DNA from: DATDVD01 sp035290065
GTDB lineage: Bacteria > Pseudomonadota > Gammaproteobacteria > Coxiellales > Coxiellaceae
Length of the DNA: 8,807 nucleotides
NCBI GenBank assembly: GCA_035290065.1
Contig: DATDVD010000090.1
Span: 1 to 8,807 of the forward strand
Reading direction: 5' to 3'
In this document: in pieces, positions 1 to 8,066 of the stretch
How the letters are laid out: each line of letters begins with the position of its first letter
Position numbering within the stretch: position 1 is the stretch's first letter
The notes under the pieces: model-generated
Databases searched by the model: none
The model's input: only the letters and a program-made list of their open reading frames with translations
What the model was told of the DNA's origin: nothing
Program-made: the position numbers and the translations under genes

Positions 1-390
1 AAAAGTTTGCGAAAGCTGTTCTTCCGCCTGACTTAGCTCTGTATCGGTTGAAAAGCGGATTTGAATAGAGCTGGGTGCAGTGGGAGTAAGACTTATATTT
101 ATATAATGAATTTGATGGGAGCGTAAAAATTCAGCCATGACTCGCTCTTTAATTATCGTATCCATGTGTAATTTAATTAAATCAAGTTTAGTTAACCTGC
201 CTTCTAGTAACAATTCATCTGAAAACGTTTCAAATTGAGAATTTGCAAAAGTTTGCGAAAGCTGTTCTTCCGCCTGACTTAGCTCTGTATCGGTTGAAAA
301 ACGGATTTGAATAGAGCTGGGTAGAAGGGGAGTAAGACTTATATTTATATAATGAATTTGATGGGAGCGTAAAAATTCAGCTATGGCTCG
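1..390 (-). repeat. In-frame tandem direct repeat, 246-bp period
   Basis: Bases 1-144 and 247-390 are near-identical, with about 7 differences by hand count. The offset is exactly 246 bp, or 82 codons, so the reading frame is kept. Bases 145-246 are the rest of one full unit (145-390); the left copy is cut by the window edge and may be followed by more units. On the coding (minus) strand each unit starts near CGAGYCATRGCTGAATTT and encodes AEFLRSHQIHYINISLTP, followed by a helical, charged stretch. Four of the seven differences cluster at 77-81 versus 323-327. High identity suggests recent duplication or ongoing conversion. Confidence 0.92.
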
Positions 391-1149
391 TACATCCGCG
401 GTTTCGGCGGTAGAAGTAGGAGTTTTTTCTTCAGAGTGGCTCAATACGGCTCTCAGAGGCGTCGATTTTGCCATTGATGCGTGGTGCTTGCAGCATAGAG
501 TTTCATCTAGAGTTTCCACGAATTCAGGGTGTCTTAATAAGTGTTCGGCATACAGACTATCCACAAAGGCTTGCATTAATAACAATTGAGGCTCTCTACA
601 CCGTTTTGTAGCATGGGTCATGGCCTGGTGCGCTTTTTCAAAGTTCCCGGCTTTTAAAGCGGCATAGGCTTCTTCAAGGTGTAAATATACTTTTGTTCGT
701 AGTGTTCGTGTATAGAGCTGATAACCGGCTAATTGCTCAAAAGGCGAGCGAACTTCAAACCCAGCAAAAGAATGAAGATGGAGATGCGTGGGCGAAAATG
801 TAATAGTATCGACGAAATGGCAGTCTTCTAGGTGTTGAAGATGATGTCGCCAGAATGGGTTTAAACGCGGAGAGTTAATCAATCCCATGAATAACTTAGA
901 AGAAGGTAATGTAGAATGTTCTTGGTGTTTAAGATACAACGAAATCAATACTTCAAATTGTTTGGGAGCATGCAGTATCTCGCTCAATAAAAGGGCTAAG
1001 GCTTCTTTTGAAAGCAGTGAAAGATGTATTTTCCCGTCAGGAAGTTCTTCTCTACGAATAGCTTGAAATAGCTGCTCTTCGAGGGCATGTTCTTCGGGTG
1101 TTAACCCAATAATAGGGGGTGAAAAGAGAGTGGGAGTACCTCTACTCAT
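1..1149 (-). CDS. Partial gene (3' end outside window): unrecognised TPR-like, effector-like protein with 82-residue C-terminal repeats
   Basis: Reading the minus strand from ATG at 1149 gives 383 codons without a stop up to the window edge, so the gene is 3'-truncated by the window. Upstream of the ATG there is only a weak GGAT-type ribosome site. I do not recognise the family. The protein looks soluble, with no signal peptide or membrane segment. Visible landmarks are FWRHHL around residues 99-104, SP at 119-120, PFEQLAG at 136-142, and a helical TPR-like stretch (AYAALKAGNFEKAHQAM, about 161-177). These match the neighbouring gene 1262-2335 in order and spacing, so the two are paralogues. 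From residue 254 an 82-residue unit (starting near AEFLRSHQ) begins and restarts at residue 336, in frame. An intracellular-pathogen or symbiont effector role is only an inference from a divergent tandem family with helical repeats. Being a real gene is well supported by the long open frame and the conserved landmarks; the function is unknown. Confidence 0.8.
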   Translation of the reverse strand, partial: MSRGTPTLFSPPIIGLTPEEHALEEQLFQAIRREELPDGKIHLSLLSKEALALLLSEILHAPKQFEVLISLYLKHQEHSTLPSSKLFMGLINSPRLNPFWRHHLQHLEDCHFVDTITFSPTHLHLHSFAGFEVRSPFEQLAGYQLYTRTLRTKVYLHLEEAYAALKAGNFEKAHQAMTHATKRCREPQLLLMQAFVDSLYAEHLLRHPEFVETLDETLCCKHHASMAKSTPLRAVLSHSEEKTPTSTAETADVRAIAEFLRSHQIHYINISLTPLLPSSIQIRFSTDTELSQAEEQLSQTFANSQFETFSDELLLEGRLTKLDLIKLHMDTIIKERVMAEFLRSHQIHYINISLTPTAPSSIQIRFSTDTELSQAEEQLSQTF

Positions 1150-1261
1150 AAGACTATCCGTGTTAAGTATAATCGTTTAAGAGTCTTAGATCGTACGTCG
1201 GAGCAGTAAGAAAATCAATATCGGAATTATACGGCAAGAATAGGCAAAGAGCGTAGGAGAA
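1150..1261 (-). promoter_or_regulatory. Intergenic stretch with -10-like hexamers for the partial gene
   Basis: This 112-nt gap separates the two paralogues on the minus strand. It holds a perfect TATAAT on the minus strand (1226-1231) and a second -10-like TATACT (1166-1171, about 16 nt before the ATG). Neither has a convincing -35 hexamer at 16-18 bp. I see no GC-rich hairpin with a T run, so there is no clear terminator for the upstream gene. The two genes could be transcribed together or the second could have its own weak promoter. Confidence 0.3.
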
Positions 1262-2335
1262 CTAGCCAGTCAAGCCCGAACTCAGTTTTGGGGCAGGATG
1301 AAGAAGCGCTAGAAAATGAGTGGCCTCCAGTTCAGCCCTTTTAGTGGCTTCGGAAACTACTGCCTTATGCTCTAGTGGGACTTGTCGTTCATAAAATTCA
1401 ATAATCCCTCTCACCTCCACGGGAGAATCATCTTTTTCATCTCGGCCCAAATGCGCATTATACGCATCTAATGCGCAGGTTTGAGAGGGGTGGGAAGTGC
1501 TCGTCGCATTATGAGTAATCAGGAGGCAAGTACTCGCCAAGCGAAGCGCCATGTGCGCATAGGTGATAGCCAGTGAAATACTATTTAAAGCGGCTTCGTA
1601 TTGCTTGAATTTATAATGATACACGGCTAATGTGTAGGCGGTTTCTGCCATTAACAAATGGCCCGCTCCGGGGTGAATCTCACCGATTTTTTGGGCGAGC
1701 CCCCAGTATTGTTGAAGCGTTTCCACCGGTAACAATTGCGCAGTGGTTCCAATGGCCATACGATGGCTTAAATTAAGGCGGTCCATGGATTCAAAATCCC
1801 CGAACATGGCACCTAATCCTAAATATTCCTGAGCTTCGACAGGATCTTTATCCTCTAAAAAAAGAAAGGTACTAAATAAATATCTTCCGGCTAAAATGTC
1901 GAAAGGGTGACGATAACACCTATCGAGCCGCCTTTCCTGGCCATCGCTCATAAGAAAATGATGAGGGGAGAGAGCCGTTTCCCGTGCGAGTCCTGGAGAA
2001 AGTTCGTGCTGATGTTCTAATAATTCTCTCCACCAGGCATTCATTTCTGACGAAAATAGCCACGCACCCAACTCTTCTCGTGTTCTGGCGTAAACGGGTA
2101 TGAGGCGCAAACTCACCCATAGCTGTATAAAAGTTCCAAAATGAAGTACTCCCTTTTCTTCTTCTCGGCTCATATTGGCGAGGAGCTCTTCTAAAAAGTT
2201 TTGTAAAGCTTGAACAACGGTTGCTTGAGCAGAAGGAGCGGCTAATAACGATGAAAAACGGTTTAGCACTTCCTTCTGTGGAGAAGGAAGAGGAGGAGGT
2301 GGAGGGGCAGTAAATAATCTAGCACTTGGCCGCAT
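1262..2335 (-). CDS. Unrecognised effector-like protein, paralogue of the partial gene at 1-1149
   Basis: Encodes 357 residues from ATG 2335 to TAG 1262. The frame stays open upstream to an ATG at 2482, but that start would lie 51 bp inside ppa on the opposite strand and antisense to its ribosome site, so I chose 2335. The N-terminus is proline-rich with five consecutive Pro (residues 11-15). The core shares ordered landmarks with the partial neighbour: WWREL (101-105), SP (123-124), PFDILAG (144-150), GDFE (179-182), and EVRGIIEF (307-314) against DVRAIAEF there. A TPR-like helix pair (AYTLAVYHYKFKQYEAAL, about 233-250) lies between. There is no signal peptide or transmembrane segment, so it is probably a soluble protein. 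It ends about 45 residues after the point where the neighbour's repeats begin, so it lacks them. I do not recognise the family; a Legionella-type DUF (perhaps DUF5630) is an unverified hunch. A secreted effector role would be inference only. Confidence 0.8.
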   Translation of the reverse strand: MRPSARLFTAPPPPPLPSPQKEVLNRFSSLLAAPSAQATVVQALQNFLEELLANMSREEEKGVLHFGTFIQLWVSLRLIPVYARTREELGAWLFSSEMNAWWRELLEHQHELSPGLARETALSPHHFLMSDGQERRLDRCYRHPFDILAGRYLFSTFLFLEDKDPVEAQEYLGLGAMFGDFESMDRLNLSHRMAIGTTAQLLPVETLQQYWGLAQKIGEIHPGAGHLLMAETAYTLAVYHYKFKQYEAALNSISLAITYAHMALRLASTCLLITHNATSTSHPSQTCALDAYNAHLGRDEKDDSPVEVRGIIEFYERQVPLEHKAVVSEATKRAELEATHFLALLHPAPKLSSGLTG

Positions 2336-2342
2336 TTTTCTT

Positions 2343-2370
2343 ATTATCCGCTCCTCTCGGGGAATTTCAA
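2343..2370 (-). promoter_or_regulatory. Sigma70-type promoter for the gene 1262-2335
   Basis: On the minus strand TTGAAA (2365-2370, 5 of 6 to consensus) and GATAAT (2343-2348, 5 of 6) are separated by 16 bp. The ATG at 2335 lies only 7 nt beyond the -10 box, so transcription would begin at or next to the start codon. An AGGAG sequence falls within the promoter spacer and would therefore not be in the message. Confidence 0.5.
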
Positions 2371-2375
2371 GAGGG

Positions 2376-2404
2376 TTGGCGTCGGGAAAGGGATAAGGTA
2401 TGCT
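2376..2404 (+). promoter_or_regulatory. Sigma70-type promoter for the ppa-MFS-purL operon
   Basis: TTGGCG (2376-2381, 4 of 6) and TATGCT (2399-2404, 4 of 6) are separated by 17 bp. The predicted start near 2411 leaves a short leader of about 20 nt containing the ppa ribosome site AAAGGA. The -35 is 5 bp from the -35 of the opposing promoter, so the two are back to back and could share regulation. Confidence 0.4.
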
Positions 2405-2431
2405 AACCTTTTTCTCTAAAGGATAGCTTCT

Positions 2432-2962
2432 ATGCAATTGAAAGATCTTAAGCCGGCTCGCCAAGTGCCGGGTGATATCCATGCGATTATTGAAATTTCG
2501 GCCAATAGTAGTTCCGTAAAATATGAATTGGATAAAGACACAGGCTTGTTAACAGTGGATCGTTTTATGCCCACCAGCATGTATTATCCTTGTAATTATG
2601 GATTTATTCCCAATACGCTCGCGGAGGATGGAGATCCTGCGGATGTATTAGTGGTAACCCCTTTTCCGGTTCAACCGGGCGCATTAATTCGAGTGCGTGC
2701 ATTGGGTGTGTTACGAATGACGGATGAGGCCGGTGAAGACAGCAAGATTATTGCCGTTCCCATTGAAAAAGTGTGTGTCGCATTTGCCTACATTAAAACG
2801 TTGCAAGATTTACCGCCGGTATTATTGGATAGCATTGCTCATTTCTTTGAATATTATAAAGCTTTAGAACCTGGCAAGTGGGTGAAAGTGAAAGGATGGG
2901 GGGGTGTTGAAGAGGCGATTCAAGAAATTCAAGCCAGTATTGAGCGGTGTAATAAAAAATAA
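2432..2962 (+). CDS. ppa: Inorganic pyrophosphatase, family I (soluble, bacterial type)
   Basis: Cytoplasmic Mg-dependent hydrolysis of pyrophosphate to two phosphates, which pulls nucleotide, DNA/RNA and aminoacyl-tRNA synthesis forward. At 176 residues it is the same length as E. coli Ppa, and I can align the two over the whole chain. The active-site residues are present: E21, K30, E32, R44, Y52, Y56, the metal-binding DGDPAD box (D66, D68, D71), D98, E99, D103, K105, and the Y142-K143 pair. The start is well set by AAAGGA about 8 nt upstream of the ATG, and the N-terminus matches E. coli in length. It is the first gene of a plus-strand operon, 17 nt before the MFS gene. Nothing appears truncated or altered. 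Divergent from the unrelated minus-strand gene at 1262-2335. Confidence 0.97.
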   Translation: MQLKDLKPARQVPGDIHAIIEISANSSSVKYELDKDTGLLTVDRFMPTSMYYPCNYGFIPNTLAEDGDPADVLVVTPFPVQPGALIRVRALGVLRMTDEAGEDSKIIAVPIEKVCVAFAYIKTLQDLPPVLLDSIAHFFEYYKALEPGKWVKVKGWGGVEEAIQEIQASIERCNKK

Positions 2963-2979
2963 ACGGACGTGAGGGTGCT

Positions 2980-4242
2980 ATGAAAAAAGGGGTGTCGTGG
3001 TTAGTGTGGAGTGTGAGTGCGCTCGATGTTCCTTATCAATTTATGTTGCAATCCTCCACCAGCGTAATGATTCCTTTGTTGATGGCTGCTTTCGAAATTA
3101 ATAAAACAGGTTTAGGGTTTTTAACCAGCAGTTTCTTTTATACTTATTTATTTTTTCAAATTCCGGCAGGTATTTTAGTGGATCGCTATGGTGCACGATT
3201 GGCATTGGCCTGCAGCACCGCCTTGTGTGGCTTAGCGTGTGCTTTATTTGCGTGGGCTGATTCCTTAACCACCGCAGAAGCGGCTCGATTGTTAATGGGA
3301 ATGGCTACTGCACCGGCTGTTCCTGCTACGTTATCCGTAGCAGCCAAATGGTTTTCACCGCAACGATTTGCCATGGTAGCGGGAATGTCTGAAATGATTG
3401 GTATGTTTGGCGGTGCGACAGGGGAGGCGTATTTAGCGCGGGGTGTAGAAGCATGGGGTTGGCGTCATACCATGTTGTTGTGCGCAATATTAGGAATAGT
3501 GCTAAGCGTATTAATGGGATGGATTGTACGTAATCGCCCGACGAAAGAAAAAATACTCTCTGAGAAACGTATTCATCCCTTCACCGTCATTCAAGAATTT
3601 CGTCGTGTGCTACAAGAGCCTCAAGCATGGTGGAATGGATTGGTGGCAGGATTTAGTTTTGCCTCGTTGCCGGCCTTTGCAGGACTTTGGGCTGTTCCCT
3701 ATTTGCAAAATCGCTATGGTTTTTCTTTAAATACCGCCGGTTTATTAAGTGGATTAATTTTTGCCGGTACGGCGTGTGGATGCCCTTTTTGGGGTTTTAT
3801 GACGGATAAGATCGGCAAAAGAAAGCCGCTGATTTATCTTAGCAATGCGTTGTCCTTCAGTATGATGTTGTGGATTTTATATGGCCCCACGTTTTCAGCG
3901 GGAATCATTGGCGTGGAATTTGTTTTATTGGGATTTATTTCTGCGGTATATGTTGTGCCATTTGCCATTATGCGCGATATCAGTCAGCCTGCTGTGCGTG
4001 GAATGGCGATGGGATTTGTGAATATGATGTCTATGATTATCGGTGCGCCGTTGTTACAACCGCTCATTGGTTATTTGTTAAAGTGGAATTATTCAGTGGC
4101 GTTAAGTGTATTGCCGCTTTGCTTAGGCCTTTCGCTGTTAGCCACTCTTCGTATTCGAGAAACGCATTGTCGAGAACAATATCCTATGGTTCAGGAAAAA
4201 GAAGTGATTAATGAGTATCCTAACCTCGTCGAAAGCGTCTGA
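2980..4242 (+). CDS. Major facilitator superfamily (MFS) transporter, substrate unknown
   Basis: A 420-residue inner-membrane protein with about 12 hydrophobic helices in two six-helix halves, the usual MFS length. The signature loop between helices 2 and 3 is present as GILVDRYGAR (64-73), and its counterpart in the second half is GFMTDKIGKRK (272-282). GWR follows helix 5 (about residues 159-161), and a basic central loop (RNRPTKEK, then a charged stretch) joins the halves. The N-terminal helix (SSTSVMIPLLM) and QIPAGILVDRYG resemble the small MFS carriers common in Legionella and Coxiella, a group that includes the Pht nutrient transporters; the substrate cannot be read from sequence. GAGGG lies 5 nt before the ATG. 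It sits 17 nt after ppa and its last 32 nt overlap purL, so translation is probably coupled. Its place before purL makes purine, nucleoside or amino-acid import possible but unproven. Confidence 0.9.
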   Translation: MKKGVSWLVWSVSALDVPYQFMLQSSTSVMIPLLMAAFEINKTGLGFLTSSFFYTYLFFQIPAGILVDRYGARLALACSTALCGLACALFAWADSLTTAEAARLLMGMATAPAVPATLSVAAKWFSPQRFAMVAGMSEMIGMFGGATGEAYLARGVEAWGWRHTMLLCAILGIVLSVLMGWIVRNRPTKEKILSEKRIHPFTVIQEFRRVLQEPQAWWNGLVAGFSFASLPAFAGLWAVPYLQNRYGFSLNTAGLLSGLIFAGTACGCPFWGFMTDKIGKRKPLIYLSNALSFSMMLWILYGPTFSAGIIGVEFVLLGFISAVYVVPFAIMRDISQPAVRGMAMGFVNMMSMIIGAPLLQPLIGYLLKWNYSVALSVLPLCLGLSLLATLRIRETHCREQYPMVQEKEVINEYPNLVESV

Positions 4243-7200
4243 TAGTGCTTCTATTCTTTATACGGTGTTAGAAGGACCCGCGGCTTTTACGCCTTTTCGA
4301 TTTTCGCAAAAAAAAATTCCTCACTGTGTTTCAGTTAAGGTGATTTATTTTTTACAAACGACCTCTTCTCTTTCCTCTACTCAATACTCGCTTCTAGCTT
4401 CTTTATTACAGGTTACTTCTCTAATTTCCCATACGCAGGCTTTTGTTGTGATACCACGATTAGGTACCTTTTCACCGTGGTCCTCCAAGGCGATGGATAT
4501 TTTACAAGCCAGTGGACTTTTATCGATAGTGCGCATTGAAAAAGGGATTGCCTACTTTTTTGATAAATCAGTGTCGACGGAAGAAGCCACTCTTTTGTGT
4601 GAGCACGATCCGCTGACAGAATCTTTTTTGCCTTATACCGAGCAAGTACCGGCTTTATTATTTACTCCTAAACCCCCTAACGCTTTGCAAACCATTCTTG
4701 TGTTAGAAGAAGGAAAAGAGGCGTTATTGCGGGCTAATAAGGAAATGGGGTTAGGGTTACAAGAGATAGAAATTCATTATTTAAATGAGTGTTACGAGCG
4801 ATTAAATAGGAATCCAACCGATGCTGAATTAATGATGTTTGCTCAAATTAATTCAGAACATTGTCGTCATAAAATTTTTAATACGCGGTGGTGGATAGAT
4901 CAAAAAAAACAGCCGTATTCACTGTTTCAAATGATTAAAAATACCTATGCGTTACATCCTCGATCAGTACTCAAAGCCTATTCGGATAATGCTGCTGTTT
5001 TAAAAGGCTTTGAAGCGCGAGTATTGACGACAAATACTGCTCATCACTATCACTTTAATCAAACATTAGCGCCGATTGTGTTGAAAGTAGAAACCCATAA
5101 TCATCCCACCGGTATTTCTCCATTTGCGGGAGCTGCAACGGGTGTGGGAGGAGAAATTCGTGATGAAGCCGCGACGGGCCGAGGCGCTTATTCCAAAGCG
5201 GGACTGAGTGGTTTTGCGGTATCGCATTTGCATATTCCTGGGTTTTCTCAGCCGTGGGAAAAAACGGCATTAAAAGCCCCCAAAATGGCTTCTTCCTTAA
5301 CAATTATGTTAGAAGCGCCTATGGGGGCTGCTTCATTTTCGAATGAATTTGGCCGTCCCAATCTGCTAGGTTTTTTTAGGACATTTGAATATGTGGGAGA
5401 ACCTACTCATTGGGGATATCACAAACCCATTATGTTAGCGGGAGGTATCGGCCATATTCGCGAAGAACACATTGCTAAAAATAAAGTCACTCAATCCGCG
5501 CATTTAATTGTATTGGGGGGGCCTGCATTACGCATTGGTTTGGGCGGTGGCAGTGCTTCCTCTGTCACGACGGGTATTCACGACAGTGATTTGGATTTTG
5601 CTTCTGTTCAACGTGCCAATCCCGAAATGCAACGCCGTGCACAAGCGGTAATTAATGCGTGTTGGCGTTTAAACGATCGTAATCCTATTCAATCTATTCA
5701 CGATGTCGGGGCAGGGGGCTTGTCCAATGCCTTGCCAGAACTCGTGAAAGAAATGCATCTCGGTGCTACGATTTATGTACGCGATATTCCTTGTGACGAT
5801 TCAAGCCTTTCCCCGATGGAAATTTGGTGCAATGAAGCGCAAGAACGTTATGTGTTAGCCATTTATCCTGAGGATATGAAATGTTTTGATACGCTTGCGA
5901 AACGTGAACGATGTCCTTACTCCATTGTGGGAAATATAAAATTGCCGGAACAGACAGCAGCCCATTTAAAAGTTCTCGATACCCATTCCCCCCACACAGT
6001 GGTGGATTTATCCTTGTCTGCGTTATTTGAAGATTTACCCCGCTTAGAGCGATGGGCCAGTCATGAATCTTCTTTTTCTACAGCATTGGAAACCAGTGTT
6101 ATTACTCTCAATGAAGCCATTGAACGAGTATTATCTTTTCCGACCGTCGCTAATAAAAGTTTTTTAATTACGATTGGCGATCGATCGGTAGGCGGATTAG
6201 TCGCGCGTGATCAGATGGTAGGGCCGTGGCAAGTGCCGGTAGCCGATGTCGCCGTTACGGCGAATAGTTTTACGTCTCATCAAGGTGAAGCCATAGCGCT
6301 GGGTGAACGCATGCCCCTTGCTATTTTAGATGCCAAAGCCGCTGCACGCTTGGCGATTGGAGAGGCCATTACGAATATCGCGGCGGCACATATCCCTCAT
6401 ATTACGGATATCAGTTTATCGGCCAATTGGATGGCTACCGTTGATTTACCCGGTGAAAGTGCAAAATTATACGATGCCGTGGAAGCCGTAGGCTTGGAAA
6501 TGTGTCCTGCATTAGGCATTGCGATTCCGGTGGGAAAAGATTCGTTATCCATGCAAGCGGTATGGGATAACCATGTTGTCAGCTCTCCTGTTTCATTGGT
6601 GATTACTGCGGCAGCCGGTGTCCAAGATATTCGCAAAACATTAACACCCGTGTTGGACACAGAAATTGAATCGGAATTGTTATTTATCGATTTGCATGCA
6701 GAGCAATTTCCCTTAGGAGGCTCTATTTTAGCACAGTGTTATGATGCCTTAGGAAAAACTGTTCCCGATGTAAAAGAACCCGTCTTATTAAAGAATTTTT
6801 TTCATGCCATTCAGCGTTTAAATCAAGAAGGCTATTTACTTGCCTATCACGATCGTTCCGATGGGGGATTGTTGGTCACTCTATGTGAAATGATGTTTGC
6901 CAGTCATTGTGGTTTAGAGGTCGATTTGAAGGCGTATAGTGCTCTGCCGCTCGCGGTTTTATTTAGTGAAGGATTAGGGGCGGTCGTACAGATTCAAACC
7001 TCTCATCGAGAAAAAGTATTTCATATTTTGCGAGCGTTTCGTTTGGATGAGTGCGTTAATGCTATTGCGAAAATTAATTCTCGAGATGAATTTATTATTT
7101 CTCACAATGGCCAAGTGCTTTATCGTCACCATCGTATTCCTTTGCAACGTCTTTGGTCGGAAACCAGCTATCGCCTGCAAGCGTTGCGTGATCATCCCGC

Positions 7201-8065
7201 CTGTGCGCAAGAAATGTTTGAGGGTTTACTTGATCCAGAAGATCCAGGTTTGCAGGCACATTTGCCGTTTGATATTAAAACTCTGAAATCTTTTGCCATT
7301 CACACCTCAAAACCCCGAGTAGCCATTTTGAGAGAGCAGGGCGTGAATGGAGAAATGGAAATGGCTGCGGCCTTTATGCTAGCGGGATTCGAAGCGGTGG
7401 ATGTGCATATGAACGATTTATTGGCACAGGAAGTGTCGCTCAATGAATTTGTAGGCTTGGCAGTGTGTGGGGGTTTTTCTTACGGTGATGTATTAGGCGC
7501 AGGCCGTGGATGGGCCGCCCGTATTTTAAACCACACCGTATTGCGTAATCAGTTTGAAGCATTTTTTCAGCGTCCCGATACGTTTACCTTAGGGGTATGC
7601 AACGGCTGCCAAATGTTATCGCATTTAAAAACGATTATTCCCGGCAGTGAGCATTGGCCACTATTTGCACGTAATCGCTCGGAACAATTTGAAGCACGTT
7701 TTTCATTAGTAGAAGTTCTGCCATCGCCGTCCTTATTTTTCCAAGGGATGGAAGGTGCCGTGATGCCCATTTGTGTTTCTCATGGGGAAGGGCGAACGGT
7801 TTTTGAAAAAGATATCCCGTCGAACGTAGTGAGTTTGCGGTATGTGGATCATTCGAGACAACCAACAGAACGTTATCCCTTTAACCCCAACGGTTCACCC
7901 CAAGGCATTACTGGTTTAACCTCGCAAGATGGCCGCGTTACTCTATTAATGCCTCATCCAGAGCGTTGTTTTCGCACCGTACAATGTTCCTGGCATCCTA
8001 AAGACTGGGGCGAATACAGCCCGTGGTTTAAAGGATTTTTAAATTTGCGTAGCGTGCAATCATAG
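4211..8065 (+). CDS. purL: Phosphoribosylformylglycinamidine (FGAM) synthase, single-chain form
   Basis: Catalyses the ATP- and glutamine-dependent conversion of FGAR to FGAM, step four of de novo purine synthesis, in the cytoplasm. The 1284 residues match the large single-chain PurL of gammaproteobacteria (E. coli 1295) end to end. In order: a PurS-like N-terminal domain (about 1-150); a linker; a synthase domain with NSEHCRHK containing the catalytic His217 (His216 in Salmonella), and the VETHNHP and GEIRDE motifs (about 290-320); a second AIR-synthase-like half with GDRSVGG, ANWMA and PVGKDSLSM; and a C-terminal class I glutaminase. The glutaminase triad is Cys1130 in GVCNGCQM, with His1249 and Glu1251 in MPHPER. 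The start at 4211 overlaps the MFS gene by 32 nt. It has only a distant AGGA (about 14 nt upstream), consistent with coupled translation. A GTG at 4265 would fit E. coli's N-terminus more tightly but has no ribosome site. The catalytic residues checked are intact. Confidence 0.98.
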   Translation: MSILTSSKASDSASILYTVLEGPAAFTPFRFSQKKIPHCVSVKVIYFLQTTSSLSSTQYSLLASLLQVTSLISHTQAFVVIPRLGTFSPWSSKAMDILQASGLLSIVRIEKGIAYFFDKSVSTEEATLLCEHDPLTESFLPYTEQVPALLFTPKPPNALQTILVLEEGKEALLRANKEMGLGLQEIEIHYLNECYERLNRNPTDAELMMFAQINSEHCRHKIFNTRWWIDQKKQPYSLFQMIKNTYALHPRSVLKAYSDNAAVLKGFEARVLTTNTAHHYHFNQTLAPIVLKVETHNHPTGISPFAGAATGVGGEIRDEAATGRGAYSKAGLSGFAVSHLHIPGFSQPWEKTALKAPKMASSLTIMLEAPMGAASFSNEFGRPNLLGFFRTFEYVGEPTHWGYHKPIMLAGGIGHIREEHIAKNKVTQSAHLIVLGGPALRIGLGGGSASSVTTGIHDSDLDFASVQRANPEMQRRAQAVINACWRLNDRNPIQSIHDVGAGGLSNALPELVKEMHLGATIYVRDIPCDDSSLSPMEIWCNEAQERYVLAIYPEDMKCFDTLAKRERCPYSIVGNIKLPEQTAAHLKVLDTHSPHTVVDLSLSALFEDLPRLERWASHESSFSTALETSVITLNEAIERVLSFPTVANKSFLITIGDRSVGGLVARDQMVGPWQVPVADVAVTANSFTSHQGEAIALGERMPLAILDAKAAARLAIGEAITNIAAAHIPHITDISLSANWMATVDLPGESAKLYDAVEAVGLEMCPALGIAIPVGKDSLSMQAVWDNHVVSSPVSLVITAAAGVQDIRKTLTPVLDTEIESELLFIDLHAEQFPLGGSILAQCYDALGKTVPDVKEPVLLKNFFHAIQRLNQEGYLLAYHDRSDGGLLVTLCEMMFASHCGLEVDLKAYSALPLAVLFSEGLGAVVQIQTSHREKVFHILRAFRLDECVNAIAKINSRDEFIISHNGQVLYRHHRIPLQRLWSETSYRLQALRDHPACAQEMFEGLLDPEDPGLQAHLPFDIKTLKSFAIHTSKPRVAILREQGVNGEMEMAAAFMLAGFEAVDVHMNDLLAQEVSLNEFVGLAVCGGFSYGDVLGAGRGWAARILNHTVLRNQFEAFFQRPDTFTLGVCNGCQMLSHLKTIIPGSEHWPLFARNRSEQFEARFSLVEVLPSPSLFFQGMEGAVMPICVSHGEGRTVFEKDIPSNVVSLRYVDHSRQPTERYPFNPNGSPQGITGLTSQDGRVTLLMPHPERCFRTVQCSWHPKDWGEYSPWFKGFLNLRSVQS

Positions 8066-8066
8066 T

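Noticed and set aside
383..589. Plus-strand open frame of 68 codons
   Set aside because: It lies wholly antisense to the long open minus-strand gene at 1-1149 and its product shows no family-like features.
1160..1182. Two CTTAA motifs upstream of the partial gene, considered as a PmrA-type regulator site
   Set aside because: The two motifs are 14 nt apart rather than about 11, and the half-site is short; chance occurrence in AT-rich DNA is likely.
2336..2482. A longer start (ATG 2482) for the minus-strand gene ending at 1262
   Set aside because: It would overlap ppa by 51 bp antisense, including its start and ribosome site, and the extra 49 residues have no match in the paralogue. ATG 2335 is a better choice.
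5055..7865. Several open frames on both strands within purL
   Set aside because: They are shadows of a fully conserved PurL sequence and show no ribosome sites or recognisable motifs.
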